Shown: piece after piece, positions 1-6,039 of the stretch | Layout of the letters: each line of letters begins with the position of its first letter | How positions within the stretch are numbered: the stretch's first letter is position 1 | DNA from: CAWELS01 sp964468205 | GTDB lineage: Bacteria; Acidobacteriota; Terriglobia; Bryobacterales; Bryobacteraceae | Direction of reading: 5' to 3' | DNA: 7,994 nt | Assembly: GCA_964468205.1 (NCBI GenBank) | Contig: CAYXVG010000134.1 | Coordinates: forward strand, 1 to 7,994 | Translations under genes and position numbers: made by a program | The notes under the pieces: generated by a model | The model's database searches: none | What the model was told of the DNA's origin: nothing | Seen by the model: the letters and a program-made list of their open reading frames with translations, nothing else

Positions 1-54
1 AGCGCTACCTTGACACGGTAGAGGTCAGCAGTTCGAGTCTGCTCGAGCCCACCA
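1..54 (+). tRNA. tRNA-Val (GAC), 3' part, cut by the window start
   Basis: The first 54 bases fold as the 3' two thirds of a tRNA. The anticodon stem is CTACC (5-9) with GGTAG (17-21) around the loop TTGACAC, giving anticodon GAC (12-14) for valine. The variable loop is AGGTC (22-26). The T arm is AGCAG (27-31), loop TTCGAGT, CTGCT (39-43). The 3' acceptor strand is CGAGCCC (44-50), followed by discriminator A and an encoded CCA (52-54). The 5' acceptor strand and most of the D arm lie outside the window. tRNA 3' ends are common integration sites, and accessory genes start within 100 bases. Confidence 0.95.
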
Positions 55-85
55 TGTTTCCAATTCCTTACGGTGATCCCCTCCT

Positions 86-110
86 GGAAAAGCAGGGTTT
101 GCGTAACCCT
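86..110 (-). terminator. Probable Rho-independent terminator of the methyltransferase gene
   Basis: Read on the minus strand, the arms AGGGTT and AACCCT (94-99 and 105-110) form a perfect 6-bp stem around a 5-base loop. After two further bases comes TTTT (complement of 88-91). It lies about 25 bases beyond the methyltransferase stop codon. The stem and T run are short, so termination may be modest. On the plus strand there is no T run after the stem. Confidence 0.5.
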
Positions 111-134
111 AGCGCAAGCCGGAGGCCGTAGACG

Positions 135-1163
135 CTAGAGCTGCATCTGGGTCGGTGGGCTGAACTTAGAGAGATCTATCGCTATGCCCTGTTGGATGTC
201 GGAATAGATCTGCTTCATGGCGTGTTCGCCAATATCCCGGCGTAGGAAGCGGAAGGCGGATGCTGCAACGTATTCTCGATTCTCCTCGAAGGCTAACCAC
301 TGGCGGTCAATGCTCTCGGCAACCCATCCGGTTGTGTTCGATCCTGCGAAGATGTCCAACACTACATCTCCCGGATTAGTCAGGAATCGGATGAAGAACT
401 CTGGCAGTTTCGCTGGAAAACGCGCAGGGTGCTGTTTCGCACCAATCGCCGCACATCCGCTAAGGTATTGGCCGTTCGATTCAGTGTTTGGAATCTGGAG
501 CAGGTTTGAAGGTATTGCTCCACCGTTATCTTTTGCGAAAGATGCTCCAATGTCGTGCCCTGACGGGCGCACCTTGGGCTTGTAGAAGCCCTCAGGGTCC
601 TTAATCAGCTTCTTCATCCGATCACTGTATTCAGTGAGGACCTTCGATACATCAGCCTTCGGCCACTCAGTCTTGCTGAACCACCAGACTGTGTTCACAG
701 AATCCTTCGCCCGAATCTTGCGCTTGTTCACCCATTCAATTGGGCTCGGCAGTTTGGATGGGTTGTACCAATAGAAATCTTCAGCTAGGAAGAAACCAAG
801 ATCATCACAGAAGCGGATCGGGACTCTGAAGTTGTAGAGACTCCGCGCTGGAGACCCTTTCTTATACGAGCCACCAAGGTCGAGTACAAAACTTCCATCA
901 TCCGTCAGCACTCTGTGAATGCGCCAAGCGAACTCCGCCAGCCAGTCCACATATTCTGCCTGATCCTTGTTGCCATACGCTTTCTTACGTTGCAGAGCGA
1001 AGGGCGGACTAGTCATCACTAGATTAATGCTTCCCTCGGGCAGGCCATCAAGAAGCTCCAATGAGTCCCCACAATAAGCGGTACCTGCACTGGTCGAGTA
1101 GCTTGGGTGGTGACGCTCTATTTGCTGGACTTCGCTTGATTTGAGTGGTCTGGAGGTTGCCAT
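135..1163 (-). CDS. PvuII-type N4-cytosine DNA methyltransferase (type II R-M)
   Basis: This is a DNA methyltransferase of 342 residues that should protect the host by N4-methylating cytosine in CAGCTG, the PvuII site. The catalytic motif TSPPF is at residues 51-55 and the SAM-binding motif DIFAGSNTTG at 270-279, an order (IV before I) typical of beta-class enzymes. Long stretches match my memory of M.PvuII, including SPPFALQRKK, FFLAEDFYWYNPSKLPSP, VNTVWWFSKTEWPK and HPARFPAKLPEFFIR, and the length is near its roughly 336 residues. I chose the ATG at 1163. An in-frame TTG at 1178 would add five residues but sits only seven bases past a TATAAT box. Neither start has a clear ribosome binding site. 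The gene is divergent from the C and R genes, as in the PvuII system, and shares their control region. No damage is visible. Confidence 0.95.
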   Translation of the reverse strand: MATSRPLKSSEVQQIERHHPSYSTSAGTAYCGDSLELLDGLPEGSINLVMTSPPFALQRKKAYGNKDQAEYVDWLAEFAWRIHRVLTDDGSFVLDLGGSYKKGSPARSLYNFRVPIRFCDDLGFFLAEDFYWYNPSKLPSPIEWVNKRKIRAKDSVNTVWWFSKTEWPKADVSKVLTEYSDRMKKLIKDPEGFYKPKVRPSGHDIGASFAKDNGGAIPSNLLQIPNTESNGQYLSGCAAIGAKQHPARFPAKLPEFFIRFLTNPGDVVLDIFAGSNTTGWVAESIDRQWLAFEENREYVAASAFRFLRRDIGEHAMKQIYSDIQQGIAIDLSKFSPPTQMQL

Positions 1164-1184
1164 GATGGGTAGTTCCAATTCTCG

Positions 1185-1190
1185 ATTATA
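1185..1190 (-). promoter_or_regulatory. Likely -10 box of the methyltransferase promoter
   Basis: The minus strand reads TATAAT, a perfect -10 consensus, 21 bases before the chosen ATG at 1163. Transcription would start near 1178 and leave a leader of about 15 bases. No good -35 is present at the usual spacing: the hexamer at 1208-1213 reads CAGACT on the minus strand. That position lies inside the controller boxes, so bound C protein could block or modulate this promoter. Confidence 0.5.
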
Positions 1191-1200
1191 GCGTGCCTGC

Positions 1201-1226
1201 TACTTTAAGTCTGTAGACGTAAAGTC
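1201..1226 (+). promoter_or_regulatory. Paired controller-protein boxes (C-box operators OL and OR)
   Basis: Two 11-base imperfect palindromes, TACTTTAAGTC (1201-1211) and GACGTAAAGTC (1216-1226), are separated by TGTA. This matches the known architecture of R-M controller operators, two GACTnnnAGTC-like boxes four bases apart. They lie between the divergent methyltransferase and C genes, ending 25 bases before the C start. By analogy with the PvuII and Esp1396I systems, a C dimer on one box activates the C-R promoter, and filling both boxes represses it. No clear -10 for the C gene was found. Confidence 0.65.
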
Positions 1227-1251
1227 ATCTCCTGGTGCACAGTGGCATTTC

Positions 1252-1485
1252 ATGCCGCGTCAGCGCCAGACACCGAGTGCTCGTCATCTACTCGCTACGC
1301 GCCTTAAGGAAGTGCGCCTAGCAAGAGGATTATCTCAAGAAGCTCTTGCTGAACGCTCAGGCCTGCACCGCACCTACGTGGGTTCGGTTGAGCGGGGTGA
1401 GCGAAACGTTTCCATAGACAACATAGAGCGGCTGGCTGAAGCCCTGGACGTTGCGATTCGCGATCTGTTTGGAGGGGAATCGTGA
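1252..1485 (+). CDS. R-M controller (C) protein, XRE/HTH_3 family
   Basis: This 77-residue DNA-binding regulator times endonuclease expression after the system enters a new cell. It is almost entirely one helix-turn-helix domain of the Cro/C1 type. Helix 2 is around SQEALAER (28-35) and the recognition helix around HRTYVGSVERG (39-49), followed by the conserved stretch ending near residue 73. The length and the SVERGERNVSIDNIERLA segment are very like C proteins of PvuII-type systems. The ATG at 1252 has no visible ribosome binding site, as is common for C genes that are translated from leaderless or short-leader messages. The paired boxes at 1201-1226 are its expected binding site. Its stop overlaps the endonuclease start by four bases (GTGA, 1482-1485), so C and R are translationally coupled. 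Confidence 0.92.
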   Translation: MPRQRQTPSARHLLATRLKEVRLARGLSQEALAERSGLHRTYVGSVERGERNVSIDNIERLAEALDVAIRDLFGGES

Positions 1486-2036
1486 AGCCGCATCCAGACA
1501 GCAAGAGCCTGACTGAGCTATTCCCAGCAATCCGGCTCTATCAGGACTTGGCTACCAAGCATGGGATTTACGACATTTTTCAGGACAACGGCGGAAAGAT
1601 CTTGCAAGTTCTCCTGCTAGTTGGGCTACAGGTCCTCCCAGGACGCGAAGGGAATGATGCGATTGATGATGAGGGCAATGAGTACGAACTGAAGTCGGTC
1701 AACATCCGCCTGACTCGGAGCTTCTCGACCCATCACCATATGAACCCAACGATCATCGCCAAATATCGCCAGGTGGATTGGATCTTTGCTGTGTACGAGG
1801 GAATCGAAATCAAAACGATCTTTCTGATGACGCCTGAAGACCTTGAGCCCTACTATCAGAAGTGGGAGGAGAAATGGCATTCTGATGGCGGCAAGGACAT
1901 CAATAACCCCAAGATCCCGCTCAAGTTTGTGGAAGCCAACGGGAAACTACTGTACGAAAATGTTATCCCACCAAAGGCGGATGTGACTGAACCTCTTGTT
2001 ACACCCGATCCTGAAATGATGGAATTCGAGGATTAG
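1482..2036 (+). CDS. PvuII-like type II restriction endonuclease
   Basis: This is a homodimeric endonuclease expected to cut CAGCTG. Most of its 184 residues align with R.PvuII (157 residues) with an offset of one. The PD-(D/E)XK active site is present as D59, E69 and K71, in GREGND and YELK. The run FSTHHHMNP (81-89) supplies the histidines that contact guanine in PvuII, and N141/N142 in KDINNPKIP match its adenine-reading asparagines. All key residues are kept, so the enzyme should be active. The start is GTG at 1482, inside the C stop, with GGAGG at 1471-1475 six bases upstream. It differs from PvuII in an acidic, proline-containing C-terminal tail of about 25 residues (160-184). Expression should depend on C protein. 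Confidence 0.95.
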   Translation: MKPHPDSKSLTELFPAIRLYQDLATKHGIYDIFQDNGGKILQVLLLVGLQVLPGREGNDAIDDEGNEYELKSVNIRLTRSFSTHHHMNPTIIAKYRQVDWIFAVYEGIEIKTIFLMTPEDLEPYYQKWEEKWHSDGGKDINNPKIPLKFVEANGKLLYENVIPPKADVTEPLVTPDPEMMEFED

Positions 2037-2040
2037 AAAG

Positions 2041-2217
2041 CCGATCATTCCCGATGATTACAGGGGCAAAGCCCTGCCGCTCTGGCGATTCATTCATCAG
2101 CCGAATGAGGAAACGACGGATTCCTAGTTTCGTGCTGCGAATCGGGTCATAGAACTACGGAATGAATTCGCTCGCAGGCAGTACCCATTGGTCGAGGAGC
2201 TCACGCTGTTGAGCTGA
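2041..2217 (+). pseudogene. Possible gene relic with an in-frame stop, unidentified
   Basis: One plus-strand frame directly after the endonuclease reads like protein in two blocks. The first is about 28 residues (2041-2124) including DDYRGKALPLWRFIHQP. A TAG follows at 2125, then about 29 residues (2128-2214) including NRVIELRNEFARRQYP, ending at TGA (2215-2217). The composition is protein-like and both blocks share a frame, which suggests a former coding sequence broken by one nonsense change. There is no start codon or ribosome binding site for it, and I do not recognise the family. A chance open stretch is quite possible. Confidence 0.22.
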
Positions 2218-2239
2218 GTGACGTAGAATCTCCTTTGTC

Positions 2240-2572
2240 ATGGATCTTCACAGCGCGTTCGAGCGGGGACAGACCGAGTATCCCGCCGCTCAAGAGGTTA
2301 AATTTGCCTCGCACCCATTGGCCGGTTTCCTGCGACACGACCTTCCGCAGTATCTTCAATCGCTGGTCGATCCGAGAGGCACCTACCTTGCGGTGGGCAG
2401 CGCTGGACAGTCGCAGTCGCAGTGGGCGAAGGGCCACCGAATGATTCACCGCTTTTCGGAGCCGCCCGGGACTTGGCAACGTTCCGCTCTACCGTGGGAT
2501 TTGAGCCACGGTACGCTTCTACGACAGTTGCGTAGTGGGTTTGTCACTCTGCGTCAGTGGAGCGCTAGGTAG
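2240..2572 (+). pseudogene. Possible fragment of an MrcB-like N-terminal domain protein
   Basis: This 110-residue open frame has no ribosome binding site. Residues 25-65, from HPLAGFLRHDLPQYLQ through TYLAVGSAGQSQSQWAK, resemble the start of the MrcB-like N-terminal (DUF3578) domain. In that family a helical stretch leads to a GSaGqGxWA motif, usually followed by PWIa and a beta strand ending in a YLF segment. After WAK the similarity stops, and the last 40 residues look like out-of-frame translation. I read this as a truncated or frameshifted relic rather than a working gene. MrcB-type domains occur in restriction and defence proteins, which fits the surroundings. Identification rests on memory of the motif and is uncertain. 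Confidence 0.35.
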
Positions 2573-2581
2573 AGTTCTGAA

Positions 2582-2596
2582 CCGGCGACTCGCCGG
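2582..2596. promoter_or_regulatory. 15-base palindrome upstream of the nuclease-kinase-barrel operon
   Basis: CCGGCGA and TCGCCGG flank a single central C, an uninterrupted dyad that ends 20 bases before the first candidate start codon of the operon. It could be an operator, perhaps for the winged-helix protein encoded just downstream, or a leader hairpin. A TTGTCA at 2541-2546 resembles a -35 box, but no convincing -10 accompanies it. Confidence 0.35.
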
Positions 2597-2616
2597 CAAA
2601 CAGTGATATCCTCTTC

Positions 2617-3303
2617 TTGGTGCAAGCGTCATCTATCCCAGGAATAAACCAGTTTCGAGCTTGTCGATTGGGCCCCGAATCGGTGATCCAAGACATGGTG
2701 GCGCGTCGCATCTCTAGCTTCATTACGTCAACCGATACCGACATTTGGACCGCCGCCTCGCTGCCGATCGGGGCGGGTATGCCCGATTTGGTCGTGGCCT
2801 CGTATCACCGTGAAGTCCTGGCGTTAGCGAACGTCGATATTTCAGATTCGGAGATACTTGCGTACCTTCGCATGGTGGGGAGGGCGCGTCTGGAAACCAT
2901 AGCAGATCGCCTTCGAAGACCTGAGAAGAAGCTTCGCCGGGGGCTTGGAGACCTTGTTGAAGCCAAAGTGATCTCCGTCACTGACGACGTGTTTAGCCTG
3001 CTGCCGGTCTGGAAGCGGATTCTGCCAGAGATAGTAACGATCGAGGTGAAAGTCGCCGACTGGCGAAAAGCAATCGAGCAGGCCGCACGGAATAGGGTTT
3101 TCGCGCATCGATCGTACGTTGCTCTGCCTCAGCGGACGGCTGCACGTGTGCGGACAAACCCCCTGTTTGGGCAGTTGGGCCTCGGCCTCGTCGGAGTCAC
3201 CGAGGACAAGACAGTCCAGGTTGTTCGCAAACCCAGACGGCGGCAACCGATTGTATGGACATACTACTACAGGCTTGCTTCCATCCTTGCGAGGAGTTCC
3301 TAG
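2617..3303 (+). CDS. PD-(D/E)XK nuclease-like protein with an inserted winged helix
   Basis: This 228-residue soluble protein is not a family I can name. A PD motif is at P56-D57 (GAGMPDLVV) and an ExK motif at E143-K145 (TIEVKVADWRKAIEQA), each in a strand-like setting, as in PD-(D/E)XK nucleases. E22 in an N-terminal helix could be a further conserved acid. Between the motifs, residues 78-128 look like a winged helix (EILAYLRMVGRARLETIADRL, then a helix rich in K and R, then a wing near VISVTDDVFSLL). This suggests a DNA-targeted nuclease or a nuclease-fold sensor. Translation starts at TTG 2617 or GTG 2620. There is a stop at 2578 and no ribosome binding site. It leads the operon, three bases before the kinase. 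It could instead be a regulator with a dead nuclease fold. Confidence 0.75.
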   Translation: MVQASSIPGINQFRACRLGPESVIQDMVARRISSFITSTDTDIWTAASLPIGAGMPDLVVASYHREVLALANVDISDSEILAYLRMVGRARLETIADRLRRPEKKLRRGLGDLVEAKVISVTDDVFSLLPVWKRILPEIVTIEVKVADWRKAIEQAARNRVFAHRSYVALPQRTAARVRTNPLFGQLGLGLVGVTEDKTVQVVRKPRRRQPIVWTYYYRLASILARSS

Positions 3304-3306
3304 CTG

Positions 3307-4164
3307 ATGGCGCTTTTCACTATCCCGATCGCCGACGCGGCGGCTATGTTTCCCGAGTACAAATTCGTTCAAGCTTTAACACCGAGTGCCCAAAAGGCCG
3401 CTTTCCACGTTCAAGATGGAGATGGGCACGATCTTTGTCTGAAAATCATCTCGCCCGATTACGAACGTGATCGACTTGACCGAGAGATACAGGCGATGCA
3501 GAGCCTCGATCATCCCAATGTCGTCAAGCTTGTTGAGTACACTTTTTCATCTAAGCCAGGGGAGCAACGGCATTATCTGGTCGAGGAGTTCATCGATGGG
3601 AAAGATCTAAGCGAGATCCTGCAGTCGGGCCAGCCTTGGAAGCTAGGTGACGCCGCTGGATTCTTTGTGGTTGTCTGCGATGGCCTCTCAGCCTTGAAAG
3701 ACAGAGACATCGTCCACCGTGATATCAAACCCGAGAACATTCGTGTCCGGCCAGATGGAAGTCCGGTGCTTATCGATTTCGGTCTTGCGCGCCACCTTGG
3801 ACTCCCCGACCTCACACAAACTGTTGTAGGCGCCGCCATAGGTACCCCTCTGTACTTTGCACCAGAGCAGTTCGACGGCACCAAGCATGACATAGATCAC
3901 CGAACTGATCTCTTCGCGGTTGGAATTCTTCTCTACGAGGCACTCACTGGAGAGCGCCCATTCTTTCACCCTACAATGACAAACTTGGCCCAGCTTCGAC
4001 AGGCGGTCTGTGAATCGAACGTCCACCTTACACGACAGTCATATCTGGCGCTTGACCCAAGGTGGAGAACGCTCGTTGGGAGGCTCCTAGAAAGGGAGCG
4101 CTCAAAACGACCATCGCACGCAGCGCAGGTCGCCGACATACTTCGAAAACTCGGAGGAGTCTGA
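3307..4164 (+). CDS. Hanks-type serine/threonine protein kinase, soluble
   Basis: This 285-residue protein is essentially a bare kinase domain. The ATP-anchoring lysine is K46 (LCLKII) and its partner is E60. The catalytic loop HRDIKPEN spans 137-144, with D139 as the base. DFG is at 157-159 and APE at 185-187, with a Thr-containing activation segment between them. All catalytic residues are present, and the HRD arginine suggests activation by phosphorylation. The glycine-rich loop is atypical: around residues 22-34 (QALTPSAQKAAFH) the usual GxGxxG is missing. There is no membrane segment and no sensor domain, so regulation is probably by partners. The ATG at 3307 has GAGGAG at 3291-3296. It lies three bases after the nuclease stop and three before the barrel gene. 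The substrate may be one of these neighbours, which is inference. Confidence 0.93.
   Translation: MALFTIPIADAAAMFPEYKFVQALTPSAQKAAFHVQDGDGHDLCLKIISPDYERDRLDREIQAMQSLDHPNVVKLVEYTFSSKPGEQRHYLVEEFIDGKDLSEILQSGQPWKLGDAAGFFVVVCDGLSALKDRDIVHRDIKPENIRVRPDGSPVLIDFGLARHLGLPDLTQTVVGAAIGTPLYFAPEQFDGTKHDIDHRTDLFAVGILLYEALTGERPFFHPTMTNLAQLRQAVCESNVHLTRQSYLALDPRWRTLVGRLLERERSKRPSHAAQVADILRKLGGV
4153..4159 (+). promoter_or_regulatory. Strong ribosome binding site for the barrel-protein gene
   Basis: GGAGGAG lies inside the end of the kinase gene, eight bases before the ATG at 4168. It fixes that start and indicates efficient translation of the third gene relative to the first, which has no visible site. 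Confidence 0.8.
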
Positions 4165-4167
4165 GAG

Positions 4168-5361
4168 ATGCGCCGTGGGGTATGGCACCAATGTGGGGAT
4201 AGAAGCCAGAAACTCGTGTTAGAACAACTTGAGCATGGCGCCGGTGATGGTGTCATCTTGAGCCCCCGAGACCTCACGAGGGCGCGCGCGCTCGACTATG
4301 CTGAGCAGTATCGTGACCTCGGGGCGGAAGTCCTAATCGATCATCAGTTCTATGTTCCTGATTTCACGAATCAAAGACTGGACTCGTATCCTATCTCAAC
4401 ATTTCGTGCCGCGGTGTCGTCGCTGAACCAGTTCTCCGACCCACAGCTGACCGAGTTTCAGAACCAGCTACGGATCGACAACTCTGAACTAGAAACTAGC
4501 GCGGTCATTGCACCTGCCGTAGTCTATGAGGCAGGTCGGCAAGATATCGTGCAACTCAATGCACGGATGTTTGCGGCCGCCCGCGCAGTGGGTGACGAGC
4601 TTGGGCTCCCTGTCTACGCGACTGTGGTTCTTGGTCGATCCGTAACAACTTCCGATCAGACGGTTTCTGCCGCTCTTGACCAAGCCACCGCCCTGAACGC
4701 CGATGGCTGGTATTTCGCTTTCGAGTTCGAGCATGAGCGAATTCCGAGCTCACGAGATGCTGTACGGCGGTGTTGTCTTGCGGGCCTGACACTAGCTTGT
4801 ACCGGCAAACCGGTTCTCCACGCCTACGCAGGCCCCATGGGTTTGCTCTCTTTCGGATTCGGTGCGACCGGTGTCGCCATAGGCCATAGTCAGAATCTTT
4901 GGAAGTTCAGTCGTGATCGCTGGCAACCGCCGATTGGCCAAGGCGGTGGGGGCGATGCACCGCCACGATTCTTCTCAAGTTCCCTCTGGGGGACGATCGT
5001 CTATCCAGACGAGACAGCTCAGTTGCCTTTGGATCTCTTGGGGGAGGTCCTGACCATGTCACCGTTTTCGGCTCCTGTCGAGTCGAACTTACCGTGGGCT
5101 CGTTGGGAGGCTGGTAAACACCTCGTCTTTATTCTCGCTTCGGATATCTCTGCCATAGGCGAGCCTGGCGATGCTCGCGCCAGTGCCCAAACCGCCGTAG
5201 AGCGCCTTAAGAACGCGTTCCAGCTTCACCACGCAATTCAACAGAACGGCATCTTTCTCGGTGACGAGACGGATGTCTATCAGCGTAACTGGCGATTAGC
5301 GGTCGATGACCTTCTGCAAAACAATCAAGCTGACTTCGCATATCTCGAATTGTTGTCTTGA
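4168..5361 (+). CDS. Uncharacterised protein, predicted alpha/beta (TIM-like) barrel
   Basis: I do not recognise this 397-residue protein. Its pattern alternates hydrophobic strands with amphipathic helices, as in a (beta/alpha)8 barrel. Strands are near GDGVILSP (26-33), GAEVLIDHQFYVPD (53-66), AVIAPAVVYEAG (112-123), LPVYATVVLGRSV (147-159), GWYFAFEFEHE (180-190), KPVLHAYAG (214-222) and GATGVAIGHSQ (232-242). Polar or charged residues at strand ends (D58, H59, E121, E187, H189, H240) are where a barrel active site would sit. A glycine-rich GQGGGGD (257-263) may be a flexible or phosphate-binding loop. There is no signal peptide or membrane segment. The look is loosely like tRNA-guanine transglycosylase barrels, but no diagnostic motif was found. 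It is the last gene of the operon, three bases after the kinase stop. Confidence 0.85.
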   Translation: MRRGVWHQCGDRSQKLVLEQLEHGAGDGVILSPRDLTRARALDYAEQYRDLGAEVLIDHQFYVPDFTNQRLDSYPISTFRAAVSSLNQFSDPQLTEFQNQLRIDNSELETSAVIAPAVVYEAGRQDIVQLNARMFAAARAVGDELGLPVYATVVLGRSVTTSDQTVSAALDQATALNADGWYFAFEFEHERIPSSRDAVRRCCLAGLTLACTGKPVLHAYAGPMGLLSFGFGATGVAIGHSQNLWKFSRDRWQPPIGQGGGGDAPPRFFSSSLWGTIVYPDETAQLPLDLLGEVLTMSPFSAPVESNLPWARWEAGKHLVFILASDISAIGEPGDARASAQTAVERLKNAFQLHHAIQQNGIFLGDETDVYQRNWRLAVDDLLQNNQADFAYLELLS

Positions 5362-5758
5362 GGAATGGCTCAGGGCTTCACCTCCACGACTTGCGCATCG
5401 GACAGTCAGTCGCCCCCCTGCCTCATAGGGACGTGATGATATTGCAGGTGTTGTCATGAGTCTGCCGGCCCAACGGCGAGGTGGGTTGACTGGCGGCCCG
5501 CTTCCTCCCGCTTGGCTTCTGCGGTCCTATGGCGACGCGAGCCCTCCTGAGGCGGTTTCTTTTCGCCGATGCGACTACTGTATTCTGTCCTGGGCTATGT
5601 CTTGAGTTCGCAGAACGAGCTGAGCTGCGGTCGGATCTCGTCGAACTGCTCACGCGGAAACTCGAGTATTGCGCACGTTCTCTGGCTGCCGTCACTCTCC
5701 GTTGCTATGCGGACGAGGACACTGCTGCCGGCGCGCTGTCAGTATCCGATCATGCGGG
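5362..5758. other. Intergenic, no supported gene
   Basis: No convincing gene and no clear terminator follow the operon. A plus-strand frame from ATG 5529 (82 codons, ending 5777) includes RSDLVELLTRKLEYCARSL and looks mildly protein-like. It has no ribosome binding site and no family I know, and it runs into the converging frame at 5759. It may be a relic. The minus-strand frame over 5423-5695 is Ser/Arg-rich and reads as noise. Confidence 0.5.
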
Positions 5759-6007
5759 TCATGCCGTCCCTCCCTGAGTTGCAGGCGGTCCAGAATCGAG
5801 CAGTTCACCGCGCGCAGCACCGGCGGTGAGTTTGAGGCGCTCGAACTCGCAGATCGCTGCGAGTAGAGCGTTCTCGGCCTGGTAGATCTTACAGTGCTGC
5901 CGGCAACTCTTCCAGCCGGCGCGAATCGTGCCGGGACCGTGGCTGGGCTGGAAACCGGGATGGCGAGAGCACTTACAGTGCCAGGCGTGCACTTTCATTT
6001 GGAGCAT
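5759..6007 (-). CDS. Possible small Cys/His-rich protein, unidentified
   Basis: This minus-strand frame gives 82 residues from an ATG at 6007. The N-terminal half carries C11, C13, H16, C35, H38 and C39, a spacing that could bind a metal ion such as zinc. A helix follows, around YQAENALLAAICEFERLKL (42-60), that reads like genuine protein. The tail is Gly/Pro/Thr-rich. The frame is open further upstream to a Met codon at 6172, but that part spans a strong hairpin (6040-6070), so the inner start is preferred. Only a weak AGGA lies upstream. No family is recognised. It could be a decayed fragment or a chance frame. Confidence 0.28.
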   Translation of the reverse strand: MLQMKVHAWHCKCSRHPGFQPSHGPGTIRAGWKSCRQHCKIYQAENALLAAICEFERLKLTAGAARGELLDSGPPATQGGTA

Positions 6008-6039
6008 CTTGGGTTCATCCTGTTGGGTCTTTTGGCTGT

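Noticed and set aside
149..158. GGTCGGTGGG also found at 6245-6254, considered as island boundary repeat
   Set aside because: It is only ten bases, GC-rich, inside the methyltransferase gene, and not related to the tRNA end.
217..585. Plus-strand open frame of 122 codons
   Set aside because: It is antisense to the clearly identified methyltransferase and has no family resemblance.
1164..1178. Alternative TTG start adding five residues to the methyltransferase
   Set aside because: It lies too close to the TATAAT box, leaving no leader for ribosome binding; the ATG at 1163 is a better fit.
2061..2076. CAGGG/CCCTG stem after the endonuclease, considered as a terminator
   Set aside because: The stem is short and no T run follows it.
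2842..3372. Minus-strand open frame of 176 codons
   Set aside because: It is a shadow of the nuclease-like gene, whose frame carries recognisable motifs and operon spacing.
5423..5695. Minus-strand Ser/Arg-rich open frame
   Set aside because: Its composition is typical of an out-of-frame reading of GC-rich DNA, and it has no ribosome binding site.
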